DNA of 64,000 bases from Candidatus Vicinibacter affinis (GTDB lineage Bacteria; Bacteroidota; Bacteroidia; Chitinophagales; Saprospiraceae): positions 248,001 to 312,000 of the forward strand of contig JADJNH010000007.1 of assembly GCA_016714365.1 (NCBI GenBank), in the 5' to 3' direction. The stretch's first letter is position 1; each line of letters opens with the position of its first letter. Below, piece after piece: positions 18,910 to 29,797 of the stretch. Made by a program: the position numbers and the translations under genes. Below the pieces are notes generated by a model. The model saw nothing but the letters and a program-made list of their open reading frames with translations, had not been told where the DNA came from and searched no databases.

Positions 18910-19205
18910 CTTGGTAATAATTTTAAAAATAAATTTCAAATCTCTTCTCAATATAGTTTGAATTAAAATAGACCAACCTCATTGGCAACTTGGTTAATAA
19001 AAACAGCTGCCAATTCTACTGAAACAAAAAGATCATCTGGAAAAGCATGCCTTCTACAATAAGGGAAAAAATATTATAATCATATAGGAATACCAATAAT
19101 GGCAAATTCAAAGTCTCAGTAAATGATTTTGTTATAATTATATGGAATGATACATTTTAACTCATTTAAATGATTTTCCTGCTTATTTAATCGACTAAAT
19201 TAAAT
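18910..19205. other. AT-rich intergenic region, no gene seen
   Basis: Between the C1 peptidase promoter and the 3' end of the T9SS type B gene cluster. It contains A/T-rich sequence with stops in all frames and no clear terminator hairpin or RNA gene. Confidence 0.5.
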
Positions 19206-22200
19206 TCATCTTAGCAGTATCAGGTCGCCCTTTTCCATATGCTTGTCCCCTGCCTGATCAGTCCATTCTACATGATATACAAAAACACCAGGGTTTACCA
19301 ATTTCCTCAACAAGGTTCCGTCCCAACCAAAAAACTCATCATTGGGAGGAAATACAGACTGTTGAAACAGCAATTCTCCCCATCGGTCATAAATCCTAAA
19401 CCTGTCAATCTTCTTGACCTCAGGACTTGAAAAAACCGTCACCCGGTCATTTATACCATCTCCGTTTGGCGAAAACACATTCGGCAAGTAGACATTTCCT
19501 CTGCGTACAATCGTTAAGATCAAAATTCTAAGTGAATCACAACCCTCCACGGTATGAAACCATTCTTGATATTGGCCTGATTCATGGTAGTATTCATTAT
19601 TTACCGGCCAGAAGTAGTTTTCAAGATTGGTGACTGTATCGTAGAGGATAAACTCCGGATCTACTTTCAAATTAATTATGTAAGTTGAATCGCAACCATA
19701 AAGGCTTTGTAATTTTTTGTAATAAGTTCCACTTTGTTCATAATTCATTCCACTCACCGGCCAAAAAAAGTTTCCGCAAGCTCTAGCAGTATCTTCATTT
19801 TTGTATTCAGGATAAATAGCCAAATCTAGATAAATGGTAGAATCGCAGCCTTGCGTATTCACCGTCGACCATGAGTAGGTCCCACTCTTCTCAAAGGTTT
19901 GACCATTCACCTCCCATTTATATCGTGAACAGGCAGAAACTGAAGCTCTTGAAGAAGAATTGTTCAGAATGGTAAGGTTTAAAACAAAAATAGAATCGCA
20001 GCCATCTGCATTCATGAACAACTTTTTATACTCGCCACTTTTTGTATAAACTACACCATCCACTGGCCATAGGTAAGATCCACACTTACTCAGCGTGTCT
20101 GTAATTTGATCAGAAGGTTTGATGATTAATTCAAGTACATGAATGGAATCACAACCGGATAATGTTGTAAATGATTCGGTATAGGTACCACTTGAGTTAT
20201 AAATTTTTTGGTTGACCGGCCAATACCAGGAATCACAGGATGTTTGGTACTCCTTTGTTTTTTCTGAAGACAGGATTTCAAGATCAAGTATGTGAATAGA
20301 ATCGCAACCGGTTGAAGTAAACAACGTATCGATGTACCTTCCACTTTTTGTATACATTTTACCAGTTACCTTCCACAAATATGAATCGCATATGCTTACC
20401 TTCTCAGTAAATTTATAGCTTGGGTTTATGTGTAAGTCTAGTGTAATATTGGAATCACATCCCTCTTGATTTTTTAATGTTGCAGTATAGGTTCCGCTGT
20501 TCACATATACCAATCCTGTAACAGGCCAATACCAAGAATTACAAGAAGTTTTGGATTCAATTATTTTTGTTGATGTAAGAATTTTAAGATCCAAACGCAA
20601 GATGGAATCACATCCATTGGCAGATGGGAGATTTTTAATATACACCCCACCGGTTTTGTACATTTTTCCATCTTTCGGCCAAATAAAGGAATCACAGGCC
20701 ATCACATTTTCTGAAATGAAATAAGATGGACTTATTGTGAGGTCCAACAATTCAACTGAATCGCAACCATAAATAGTACTGAAGGTGTCTGTGTAAAATC
20801 CGGATTTGAAATAATTGAATCCATTAACAGGCCAGGTATAAGAATCACATGCTGACACTATTTGAGAATTGGTTGTACCAGAAGTTACGTAGACAGGTTT
20901 TGTAATCATGTCTAAACATTCCGCATCATTGATGGTCAGTGTAACAAAATGCAATCCAGGAGTATTCCATTTTATTTTTATATGGCTTTCATCGAGCTGT
21001 TCAACCAATTCTCCATCAGGATATTTCCATTCAATTTCTGCGGCTGACCCAAATTGTCCATTATAATACAAACTTACGGTCTCACCCTGACAGACCGTAT
21101 CCTTCACAGCAAAGTCTGCTGTCACTTTATTAAAGTTAGAGAAATAACCAAACCTGCAACCTCCTCCCACCGTTCCGTGAATTACTCCCAGATGAAAAAG
21201 TTCACGATCATTGCTGATCACGGAAGAGACTGCAACAGGGGCCTGTGCGGAGGTGAGTGGTATCTGTGCACTCATCCATTTGCCATTGGTTCCCGGAACT
21301 AGGCTAAATTGACTGGCATTGATCTCACCAACTTTTCCATTCAACAAAAAACTTCCTTCTCCTCCTGACTTAACCAAAAGTGTAATAAAAATTGGTTCAT
21401 TGAGCGATCGGGTAAATGCCACCGTTCTGGAACCGGTACAAAAAATTGGGGGCAATACACTTAATCCAACTTCACATCCAAATCCGGACATCTGCAGCGC
21501 GTAAACCGGCAAACTTGCCCTAATGTAGGCAGAAATATTATTCCCTATATTGTGCACGTAGGTCTCTCCTGCATTTAAAACTGCAACAGGATTTTGATTG
21601 ACATTTACTACCGTATTATTTTGAGTGGCAAGAATAAATACTTTATCATAAGGCGCATTTAGAAAGCCTCTGACAGCTATGTATTCTGATCCCAGGATTG
21701 TAAGGGGAATAAGTTGATCTCCTCCCAAATCAGCGCAGCCACCGCCAAAAGGAGCGCCGAACATCAAATCATCCTTAATGGTTATTGCAATCGGTTTGTC
21801 TGAACTCACCCGTGAACCATCCAAATGTTTGCTTGCAGATTGTGAAACTGCGGTGGCAGAATAGGTTTGCCCTTTGTTTAAAAAAATAACAAAGGGATTT
21901 TTTGCCTGGTGTCCAACCACATCATTGGAAGGAAAAATGGAAATTTTGGTCCCGTCTTCAGTCGCCACAATATCAAATGAAGAATATGGGGTGGGATTGT
22001 AATTTGCATTATCCAAAAAATTCTGCATGGGGATAAAAAAATCATTTCCCAAAGCATTGTTTCCCTTTAACGCAAAAATTTCAGGATTGCAGGCACACTG
22101 TGTACTCATCACTTCATAATAGATCGTTACAGGATTGGTTGCCTTGATCATCAAACCATAATTGAGTATTTTATCTGGAGGTGCATTTTCGATTTGCCCA

Positions 22201-22544
22201 AGCCACGGGGTCAAATCTATGGTGGTTGAAGATCCTGCTGCCACAGAAACTACAATGGGATTAAATCCAGGATTTGCAGGTTGTGTTACAGTTACCAAGG
22301 AAGTCTTTCCCGGGTTTGCGATTCAAAGTAATATAGGTTTATCAAAATTGGCGTAACCATAAGAAACATCCGGTGCTGCAAACCAAAAAATAGTATCCGT
22401 TTGTGCGAATGTTCCAGTTGTGCCAATCAGTAAAAATAAAATTGGATGAAATTTTTTAAATGAATCAGTCAGAATAAATTTCAAACAACCCCAAAACCCT
22501 TCTTCCACATTGGTCACAGTTGTTTCAAAAATTCTACTGATCAT
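19206..22544 (-). pseudogene. T9SS type B sorting-domain protein with Cys-pair repeats, interrupted by an in-frame TGA
   Basis: From ATG 22544 the frame encodes a long signal region ending 'HPILFLLIGTTGTFAQ' and 'TDTIFWFAAPDVSYGY', then meets TGA at 22325-22323 (codon 74). The same frame continues uninterrupted for 1030+ codons to 19206. The junction reads ILL-stop-IANPGKTSLVTVTQPANPGF; a CGA-to-TGA change would restore ILLRIANPG. After a roughly 400-residue N-terminal region ('VTVTQPANPGFNPIVVSVAAGSS' onwards) and a PKD-like stretch come nine repeats of about 51 aa with 'C..Y.WPV.G..Y..SG.Y' and 'GCDS', then the gliding-motility-type C-terminal domain beginning 'VYLPNVFSPNGDGINDR'. Third gene of an operon, 13 bases after its neighbour. 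Either a nonsense mutation, a sequencing error or readthrough. Confidence 0.85.
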
Positions 22545-22557
22545 GCGTTTCAGTTAT

Positions 22558-25500
22558 TTAACGAACCAAGGTGGCATCGCCAGAAATTTTATGACTTTCA
22601 TTTGCTTTGTCACGCCATTCCACCAAATAAACATATACCGCCGGGCTAGACTCACGACCTCGGAAATTTCCATCCCATCCAAGCTGAGGATCATTGGGAA
22701 GAAAATTTTTCAAACTAAACACGTTCTCTCCCCACCTGTCAAAAATCATAAAATTATCTATCATCTTTACTTCGGGGCTTGAGAATACTGAAAGTTTGTC
22801 ATTCACCCCATCTCCATTTGGGGAAAAAACATTGGGTACCCACACATCATCACTTCTACGAATCAGCAGATAAAGAAAATGAAGGGAATCGCAGCCTTGG
22901 GAGGAGCTTAAATTGGAAATGTAAGAACCGCTTTCTTCATAAAATTCATTGGTAGCAGGCCAAAAATATTTTTCAAACACACAAAGTGTATCGTAAAAAG
23001 TATATTCAGGTAAAATAGTCAATTTCAATCTATACACTGAATCGCAGCCAAATTTAGTTTTGTAATCCAAAGCCACCTCCTCACTTTTTCTATAAGTAAT
23101 CCCATTTACCGGCCAGGTGTATTCTTTACAATTTTCGACCGTTTCGCTTTTTAGAAAACCTGCACGAATCTTTAAATTTACTTGCAATAAAGAATCACAA
23201 CCTCTGCTGCCGGCACCGGAAAATATAACCTTACCAGATCCTGTGTTTTCATCAAATATCTTTCCTGCAATAATTATTTTTTCTCCAGGGCAAACTGCCG
23301 TATCCAAAATTGAAATTGGCTCCGGATAAAATTTTAGATTTACTGAAAGTACTGAATCGCAACCATTGCTGCTTGCACTGTTTAAAGTAACCGTGCCACT
23401 CCTTTTTGAATCATTAAAAGTAGTATTCCCTATCGATATACTTTGACCGTAACAAATGGTCGTATCCAGCACTCCTGCCGGAATAGGATAGAAGCTCAGA
23501 TTTATATTGGCGACGGAATCACATCCATATTGGCTTACGCCTGGAAAAACAACTCTTCCTGTTTGATTTTTTTCATCAAAGAGGGTGTTCCCAATCATGA
23601 TACTTTTCCCCCGACAAATAACAGTATCAACCTGATCAACTGGTATAGGATAAAAAGACACATTGACCAAAACTGTTGAATCGCAGCCATATTGACCTGC
23701 TCCTGAAAACATGACAATTCCCTTTCTGTTTTTTTCATCAAATGTTTCAGAACCCATTTTAAAGCTTTCTCCTGAGCATATAGTGGTATCAAAAATTGAA
23801 GAGGGTGTATCGTAAAATAAAAGTTGTACCAATACAAGAGAATCACATCCATATTGATTTGTCCCAGGGAGTCTAACCAAACCCTTTGTGTTCAATTCAT
23901 CGAAAGTGATGTTCCCAATGATAAGTTTACCCCCCTTGCAAATGGAAGTATCAAAAACAGACATTGGGATCGGATGAAATCCAACATGAACAGAAATAAT
24001 TGAATCACATCCATATTGATTTGCACCAAACAATGTTACTGAGCCGTTGCTATTCGCTTCATCAAAAATCATGTTGCCAATGGTCAAATTTTCTCCTGCA
24101 CAAATCACCGTGTCGAAATTAGAATTAACTGAGGATAACAACTCAACATTCACTTCAAGAATGGAATCGCAAACATTTGGTAAAATTCCACGAATGACTA
24201 CAGTATCTAAAGTTCTGTCTTTGGAGAACCAAACATTCCCAACAAGAATGGAGTCCGCCATGCATATTTTTAAATTTATCTTGTGAACAATACCAGGATA
24301 GCATGAATGCAATCCAAAATCGAGCGAAAAGTCATTCTCTCCTTCCTGTCCGGTTTTATAATCAAGAACAATCTTGCCTCCAAAGGAAACTGGTTTTGGT
24401 AAAGATTTTGAAGCGTCGGAATCATTTTCTGAATTTCCAAAATTAATTCTTGACCTATATGTGGTTGATACATATTGTACACTGTCAATGACTAATACAT
24501 TCTTCACATAATTTGTATCTGCTCCAAGCTGGATGTAATATAAAGTGGATGGCTCGAGGTTGTAAAAATAATAAAGCCCTTTTGCATCAGTAAATGTGCC
24601 TTTAACCCATTGCCCCAAACTGTCATAAAGTTGCACAGGAATTTTTTCCAGAGGCAACTCACCTGGATCCTGCACTCCATCCTGATCTGCATCACTCCAA
24701 ATATAATTTCCAACAGAAACTCCAATGCCTTTTGATTGAGAAGAACCAATGAGTAATTCAATATCTCCCAATCCGGATGATTTTCCAAATGTTCCATTCT
24801 CTCCGGAAAAAATATTATAGTTCACCTTTTTTGTACCATTGGAATTATCCAGTTGACTCCAGCCATTTGACCACACGCTACTTGGATCCATTAGTGTAGA
24901 CAACACAGTGTTGTAACTTGGATGCACTGCAAGGGCTCCCAAGGCACCTTCCTGATGACCGGAGAATCCATCCTGATAATAAAATTCTCCATCGCAAATT
25001 CCCTGGCTATTGTTGGCCCCGAGAGTGGTATAAAATCCTGAGGTTGCATTTTGCTCCAATAAATAATTTCCTTTCAGTTGAAAAAGTCTTAAAACATCTC
25101 CTCCGGCAAAAGTTAAATATCGAAAATTATCATTTGACTTTGTCCCGTAATCTCTTCCTCCTGTTTGATAACCATAGCGATCACCAAGAGCTAAAATCAT
25201 ATTACCATCTGAATCAAATTCAATATCAGACAATATTGGTACCGGACCACATACTACCTCGCCATTCAAATGTGCACCATAAAAGTCAAAGGTCCAGGGT
25301 CTGAAATAATTACAATGGACATCATATAAACTCCCTTTTATGTAATTCAAATCAAATGAAACAATTTCTGTAAACGCTCCATTTTCATAGGTGTAAACAA
25401 TTGCTTTTAGATCATCTCTCTTTTGTGAAGACTCTGCTGAACATACTCCGCCAACATACAGTTTACCATACTTGAATTTTAATCCCCATGGACGCCAGTC

Positions 25501-26916
25501 ACCTGCGGTTGAACATCCGGGATCCGGAATTGGAATTTCTTTGACTCTGTCCACTGTAATGGGAAGATTTAATGGATTACCTATGGCAATAACAATCAGA
25601 GATCTGTTATGCAAATTCACAGCATAAAGCGTATCGCCATTGTCATTGATGTCGAGATCCCCCATTCCCCATTTTCCTACTAGATCAAATGCAATGGAAT
25701 CATGTGTTGCCTGATTTGGACTTAACGGCAGATTACGTACCATTAAGTTCTCATCCCCGGTTTCGATTCCAAAATCATCGAGGTTCAACAATAATTTACT
25801 GTTCCCATAATATTTATATCCTGGGCTGTTTGGTGGGTTCGGCAAAAAACCGTTTAAATCGGTATAATAAATGGCACCCAATCCCGCAGGTCCAACTGCT
25901 GATTGTCTTTTAAGAAATGCACTGGAATAAAGTAACCCGGTTTGCTTTTGATAGGCAAGTCCCCAAACTGCACCTACCTCACCTGCACTTGCCGGATGAT
26001 AATTGCCATTAGGTCCTATGCGTGGTCCGCCTTCAGTAGTATTATATCTATTTGCAATGATGGCTGGCTCAATAAATGCCGGACTGGTAGTATCTAAAGA
26101 ATTGCCTTTTGTAAATCGGGAAGTAACAATCCATGGATTCTCGTCTATCAAATCGTAAACATTAAAAACACCAAGACTAACATTACAATTACCTACTGTG
26201 GATATCTGAGTCCGTGTATGGTTGTCAGGTCCCGGAATTGCATCAAAAAGTCCTATTGGCACCTGGAATTCCACCCTTAGTTTTGTACCTGGTGGGATTC
26301 CGTTAACAGACCATTTCCCTTCTGTCATGGTTTTCGTAATTGCAACGAGTTGCTTATTGTCGTTGTACAACCTTATTTCAATCCCAGACTTACCATTTTC
26401 TGAAATATCCTGTACTCCATTGTTATTATAATCTGAATAAACTTTTCCCCCGATTGATTGCACCCCTGAGCAGATGGGTGGATCACAAGAAACAGGAAGA
26501 ATAGCATTTACTCCTACAGCTTTGCAATTTCCGGAAACAAACTCAGCATCCACAACATAAGTACCTCCATCAGGGTCTAGAATAAATTGTACATAAGGTG
26601 GACACCCTTTCATGAAAGGGTTGTACAATTTTGTCTGACCTTTTAAACTAACTTGAATCTTTGAACCTGCTATAGGCTCTGTCCACTCAAGAAAAACTGC
26701 CACCAAAACTTTTGAGCGATTTCCTGTATGTATTCCATATTCGCAATCTCCTACAACAACTTTACTTATTCTTAAATCACATGCAACTTTAGTTCGTAGA
26801 AAATTTGTTCTGTATCCTTCAGAACCATGACTATACACCGCATTCATTTCAAATGGATTTCCTGTTGTAAAAACAAGAAATACGATCAACACAATCAAAT
26901 TTTTCATTATGTGCAT
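22558..26916 (-). CDS. T9SS type B sorting-domain protein with SdrD-B-like domains and Cys-pair repeats
   Basis: A 1452-aa secreted protein. ATG codons at 26916 and 26907 are both plausible; the latter gives the usual MKNLIVLIVFLVF signal. Regions in order: an N-terminal beta-rich segment; an SdrD-B-like Ca-binding domain ('GGKVYSDYNNNGVQD', about 150-250); a long segment resembling surface lipid- or sugar-binding propellers (about 260-680); a second SdrD-B-like domain ('GNYIWSDADQDGVQD', about 740-850). Then come seven repeats of about 54 aa ('ICxGxxxxIGNxxFDE...QYGCDS'), two repeats of the 'WPVNG...GCDS' kind, and the type B sorting domain ('VWVPNVFSPNGDGVNDK'). Probable outer-surface adhesin or matrix protein. 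Middle gene of a three-gene operon. Confidence 0.88.
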   Translation of the reverse strand: MHIMKNLIVLIVFLVFTTGNPFEMNAVYSHGSEGYRTNFLRTKVACDLRISKVVVGDCEYGIHTGNRSKVLVAVFLEWTEPIAGSKIQVSLKGQTKLYNPFMKGCPPYVQFILDPDGGTYVVDAEFVSGNCKAVGVNAILPVSCDPPICSGVQSIGGKVYSDYNNNGVQDISENGKSGIEIRLYNDNKQLVAITKTMTEGKWSVNGIPPGTKLRVEFQVPIGLFDAIPGPDNHTRTQISTVGNCNVSLGVFNVYDLIDENPWIVTSRFTKGNSLDTTSPAFIEPAIIANRYNTTEGGPRIGPNGNYHPASAGEVGAVWGLAYQKQTGLLYSSAFLKRQSAVGPAGLGAIYYTDLNGFLPNPPNSPGYKYYGNSKLLLNLDDFGIETGDENLMVRNLPLSPNQATHDSIAFDLVGKWGMGDLDINDNGDTLYAVNLHNRSLIVIAIGNPLNLPITVDRVKEIPIPDPGCSTAGDWRPWGLKFKYGKLYVGGVCSAESSQKRDDLKAIVYTYENGAFTEIVSFDLNYIKGSLYDVHCNYFRPWTFDFYGAHLNGEVVCGPVPILSDIEFDSDGNMILALGDRYGYQTGGRDYGTKSNDNFRYLTFAGGDVLRLFQLKGNYLLEQNATSGFYTTLGANNSQGICDGEFYYQDGFSGHQEGALGALAVHPSYNTVLSTLMDPSSVWSNGWSQLDNSNGTKKVNYNIFSGENGTFGKSSGLGDIELLIGSSQSKGIGVSVGNYIWSDADQDGVQDPGELPLEKIPVQLYDSLGQWVKGTFTDAKGLYYFYNLEPSTLYYIQLGADTNYVKNVLVIDSVQYVSTTYRSRINFGNSENDSDASKSLPKPVSFGGKIVLDYKTGQEGENDFSLDFGLHSCYPGIVHKINLKICMADSILVGNVWFSKDRTLDTVVIRGILPNVCDSILEVNVELLSSVNSNFDTVICAGENLTIGNMIFDEANSNGSVTLFGANQYGCDSIISVHVGFHPIPMSVFDTSICKGGKLIIGNITFDELNTKGLVRLPGTNQYGCDSLVLVQLLFYDTPSSIFDTTICSGESFKMGSETFDEKNRKGIVMFSGAGQYGCDSTVLVNVSFYPIPVDQVDTVICRGKSIMIGNTLFDEKNQTGRVVFPGVSQYGCDSVANINLSFYPIPAGVLDTTICYGQSISIGNTTFNDSKRSGTVTLNSASSNGCDSVLSVNLKFYPEPISILDTAVCPGEKIIIAGKIFDENTGSGKVIFSGAGSRGCDSLLQVNLKIRAGFLKSETVENCKEYTWPVNGITYRKSEEVALDYKTKFGCDSVYRLKLTILPEYTFYDTLCVFEKYFWPATNEFYEESGSYISNLSSSQGCDSLHFLYLLIRRSDDVWVPNVFSPNGDGVNDKLSVFSSPEVKMIDNFMIFDRWGENVFSLKNFLPNDPQLGWDGNFRGRESSPAVYVYLVEWRDKANESHKISGDATLVR

Positions 26917-26980
26917 GTCATGAATTTGCTAAATATTCCTTCATAAATTACCAGTTTTAAAAGACTTAATTTTCTACAAA

Positions 26981-29554
26981 TTATCTTACTAAAGTTGCAT
27001 CACCCGATTTTACATGTCGATCATTCTTAAGGTCTGTCCACTCCACAACATAAATAAAAACACCGGGCGCTACCGGTTGCTCTTTGAAATTTCCACCCCA
27101 ACCATTGTGGTCTACATTGGGTTCAAATTTAGATCGATCAAACATCAATTCACCCCACCTGTTATATAATCGCAATCTATCAATAATTCTGATTTCCGGA
27201 CTTGAATAAATTGTAAAGTGATCATTTACTCCATCTCCATTTGGTGAAAAAACATTAGGGACAAAAATATCTCCCCGCAATTTAATTTCAAGTATTAGTA
27301 TATGCAAGGAATCACATCCTTCTTCTGTTTGAAAATTTAATTCGTATGTACCAGATTCGTTATAAACTTCGCCATTTACAGGCCAGGTGTAACTTTCTAT
27401 TGCTTGTATTGTGTCATAAATGATAAAAGATTTATCTACTGATAAATTCAAAATATAAATTGAATCACATCCTTCTTTAGTAGCATTGTGTGATTTGTAT
27501 ATTCCACTTTGTGTATATTTCCTTCCATTCACAGGCCAGAAATATTCATCGCATACCCTCACCTGTTCTTCCAGAAAATATTCCGGATAAATGGTTAAGT
27601 CCAATAATATGGTGGAGTCACAACCATATTTGTTTATGAATTTTGCTTCATAAATACCACTCGTTTGATAGTTCAATCCGGTCACAAACCATTTAAAAGA
27701 TTGACAAGATTTTACAATTTGCTTTTCAAAATTTCTATTGTGAACAGTTAAGAAAAGTGTAAAATTTGAGTCACATCCAAACTGATTATTATAATCAACA
27801 TGGTATAATCCACTTGTAGTATAACTTTTTCCATTCACCGGCCAAAGATATTCTTCACAAACTTTTACAGTATCCACCCTCTGATAATTTGCATAAATTT
27901 CCAATTCAAGTAGTATCACAGAATCACAACCATTGGAGCTACTCAAAGTATATGAATATGTACCAGTTTCAACATAAGTAATTCCATTTACTGGCCAGGT
28001 ATATGAATTACATGATTTGCGGGATTCAATGGTATTAACTTTTGGGTATATCGTTAAGTCAAGCGTATATATTGAATCACAACCTGAAGTTGTATTAAAA
28101 GTGGCCGTATAAATTCCACTCTGCTGATAGGTAACTTGATTCACATTCCATGTATAAAATTCACAATGAACTTCTTTCTCTAATTTATGGAAACTATTGG
28201 ATACCATTAGGTCTAATTGGATAATAGAATCACAACCTTCAGAAGTCTGTAAGGAATCAAAATATATACCACTTGAAGTATAAATTTTTCCATTTATAGG
28301 TGATGTATAAAAATCACATACACTTACGATTACTTTTTCGGTATAAACAGGAAGGATTTCCAAATCAAGTTTAAAAACCGAGTCACAACCATTCGCACTT
28401 GGCTTTGATACCGTATAGATGCCAGTTTTGCTATAAAGGTTTCCACTCACTTCCCAATAATAGGAACCGCAAGATTTAGTTTTATACTCCGATCTATGGG
28501 TAGGCAACACTTTAAGATCCAATATCACGATTGAATCACAACCAAATTCACTTGTTAGATGAACTGAATAATTTCCGCTTGAATCATAAGTTTCATCACT
28601 AAGCGGCCAATAATAGGAACCGCAAACTTGCTCCTTCACAACTACAGAATCTACATTATATTTTGAGGTAAGGTTAAACGTTATTTCTTCTCCACATCCA
28701 TAAAAGTCCCTAAGCTCCATTTTATAAATACCCGCAGCTAATCCGGACACTATGGAGTCGGAAGAATTTAAGGGTGGCAACCATTTAAATGTATAAGGAG
28801 GTAATCCTCCCTGAACATTCACTTCAATAGAACCACTACTGTCAAAAGGGCATAGAGGGGAAATAATTTTAAATTCAGTTACAGGTTTTGAGAGTGTTAT
28901 CGAAATGGCATCCAGAAAATTACCAACAGTAGCACCTCCTGCTGCTCTTACTGACTTAAATCTAATGGTATACTTACTTTGAATGTTTTGAGGGAAGGTA
29001 TAACTCACGGTGTTGTAAACCCAGGCAGTGGTACCTGCAGAAAACTCTCCCAAATTAATATAAGGTCCTCCTAAGGGTCCCACCTCTACTTGCAAAGCAT
29101 CTATACCGGCTCTTCCCCGGTGAGCGAATGAAATTGTTACAGAACTCCCGGGTGAGGCATCGAATTCCTGATAAAGTGTGGACACCATGTTTGCATTTAA
29201 TTCTGCAAATTGGTTGCCGGAATAGGCAGGCACACCATTAAATCCACTACCCCAGATCTCGATCTGTCTGTCAGTAGCTGTAGTTGCCCAGCAAGAAACC
29301 AAATCTTCATGAAAAAATCCAAATCTACCCAAGGCTACTAATTTGTCATCCTCAAAATCGGTATTACACAAAATGTTACAGGAGGGCGCAGGACTGATAA
29401 ATTGATCGGATTTAAATTCTGAATGCTGATTGTATTTGGAATTTACATTAAAATATTTTTCCAAAAGAGGAACATCACAACAATTTACACAGTTATTTGC
29501 CAGGCAGGAATTAAAACAAATCAACAGAATAAAAAGAAAAATCCCTCTTTTCAT
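26981..29554 (-). CDS. T9SS type B sorting-domain protein with nine Cys-pair repeats
   Basis: An 857-aa secreted protein. I choose ATG 29554 because it yields MKRGIFLFILLICFNSCLA, a clean signal peptide; an upstream in-frame start at 29626 would add 24 residues unlike a signal. After the N-terminus comes a jelly-roll-like domain ('ILCNTDFEDDKLVALGRFGF', about 55-215) of the kind seen in surface carbohydrate-binding modules, a PKD/SprB-like segment ('CPFDSSGSIEVNVQGGLPPYTFKW' region, about 235-300), then nine repeats of about 51 aa with 'SYxWPVNGxxY' and 'GCDS', and the type B C-terminal domain ('IFVPNVFSPNGDGVNDH'). First gene of the three-gene operon; 64 bases separate it from the next. Likely adhesin-like; ligand unknown. 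Confidence 0.88.
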   Translation of the reverse strand: MKRGIFLFILLICFNSCLANNCVNCCDVPLLEKYFNVNSKYNQHSEFKSDQFISPAPSCNILCNTDFEDDKLVALGRFGFFHEDLVSCWATTATDRQIEIWGSGFNGVPAYSGNQFAELNANMVSTLYQEFDASPGSSVTISFAHRGRAGIDALQVEVGPLGGPYINLGEFSAGTTAWVYNTVSYTFPQNIQSKYTIRFKSVRAAGGATVGNFLDAISITLSKPVTEFKIISPLCPFDSSGSIEVNVQGGLPPYTFKWLPPLNSSDSIVSGLAAGIYKMELRDFYGCGEEITFNLTSKYNVDSVVVKEQVCGSYYWPLSDETYDSSGNYSVHLTSEFGCDSIVILDLKVLPTHRSEYKTKSCGSYYWEVSGNLYSKTGIYTVSKPSANGCDSVFKLDLEILPVYTEKVIVSVCDFYTSPINGKIYTSSGIYFDSLQTSEGCDSIIQLDLMVSNSFHKLEKEVHCEFYTWNVNQVTYQQSGIYTATFNTTSGCDSIYTLDLTIYPKVNTIESRKSCNSYTWPVNGITYVETGTYSYTLSSSNGCDSVILLELEIYANYQRVDTVKVCEEYLWPVNGKSYTTSGLYHVDYNNQFGCDSNFTLFLTVHNRNFEKQIVKSCQSFKWFVTGLNYQTSGIYEAKFINKYGCDSTILLDLTIYPEYFLEEQVRVCDEYFWPVNGRKYTQSGIYKSHNATKEGCDSIYILNLSVDKSFIIYDTIQAIESYTWPVNGEVYNESGTYELNFQTEEGCDSLHILILEIKLRGDIFVPNVFSPNGDGVNDHFTIYSSPEIRIIDRLRLYNRWGELMFDRSKFEPNVDHNGWGGNFKEQPVAPGVFIYVVEWTDLKNDRHVKSGDATLVR

Positions 29555-29742
29555 TAGTTTCTTACAGATTGAAATTTCTGCATAAATATAGGCATTCTCC
29601 AGGCTAATCCAAATTATATTTGCCACTATTACCCTCAGGCAAGAGATGAATTAGATCTTCTACCCTTTTTAAACCGAATAAAAGATTGGCTATTTTAGGA
29701 ATATTCGCTCTTAATATTAAAAAGGATTTGCATATTAAAAAA

Positions 29743-29772
29743 AAATCCTCTCCAAAAAATTGGAGAGGATTT
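29743..29772 (-). terminator. Rho-independent terminator of the TonB-dependent receptor gene
   Basis: A perfect 13-bp stem (29743-29755 with 29760-29772) with a 4-base loop. On the minus strand it is followed by a run of T, 26 bases after the receptor stop codon. Confidence 0.85.
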
Positions 29773-29797
29773 AACCATCACTTTAATGAAAGTTTTC

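Noticed and set aside
19500..20900. Regularly spaced short repeats that might suggest a CRISPR array
   Set aside because: Spacing is about 153 bases, the units are degenerate and in frame, and they encode the 51-aa GCDS protein repeat.
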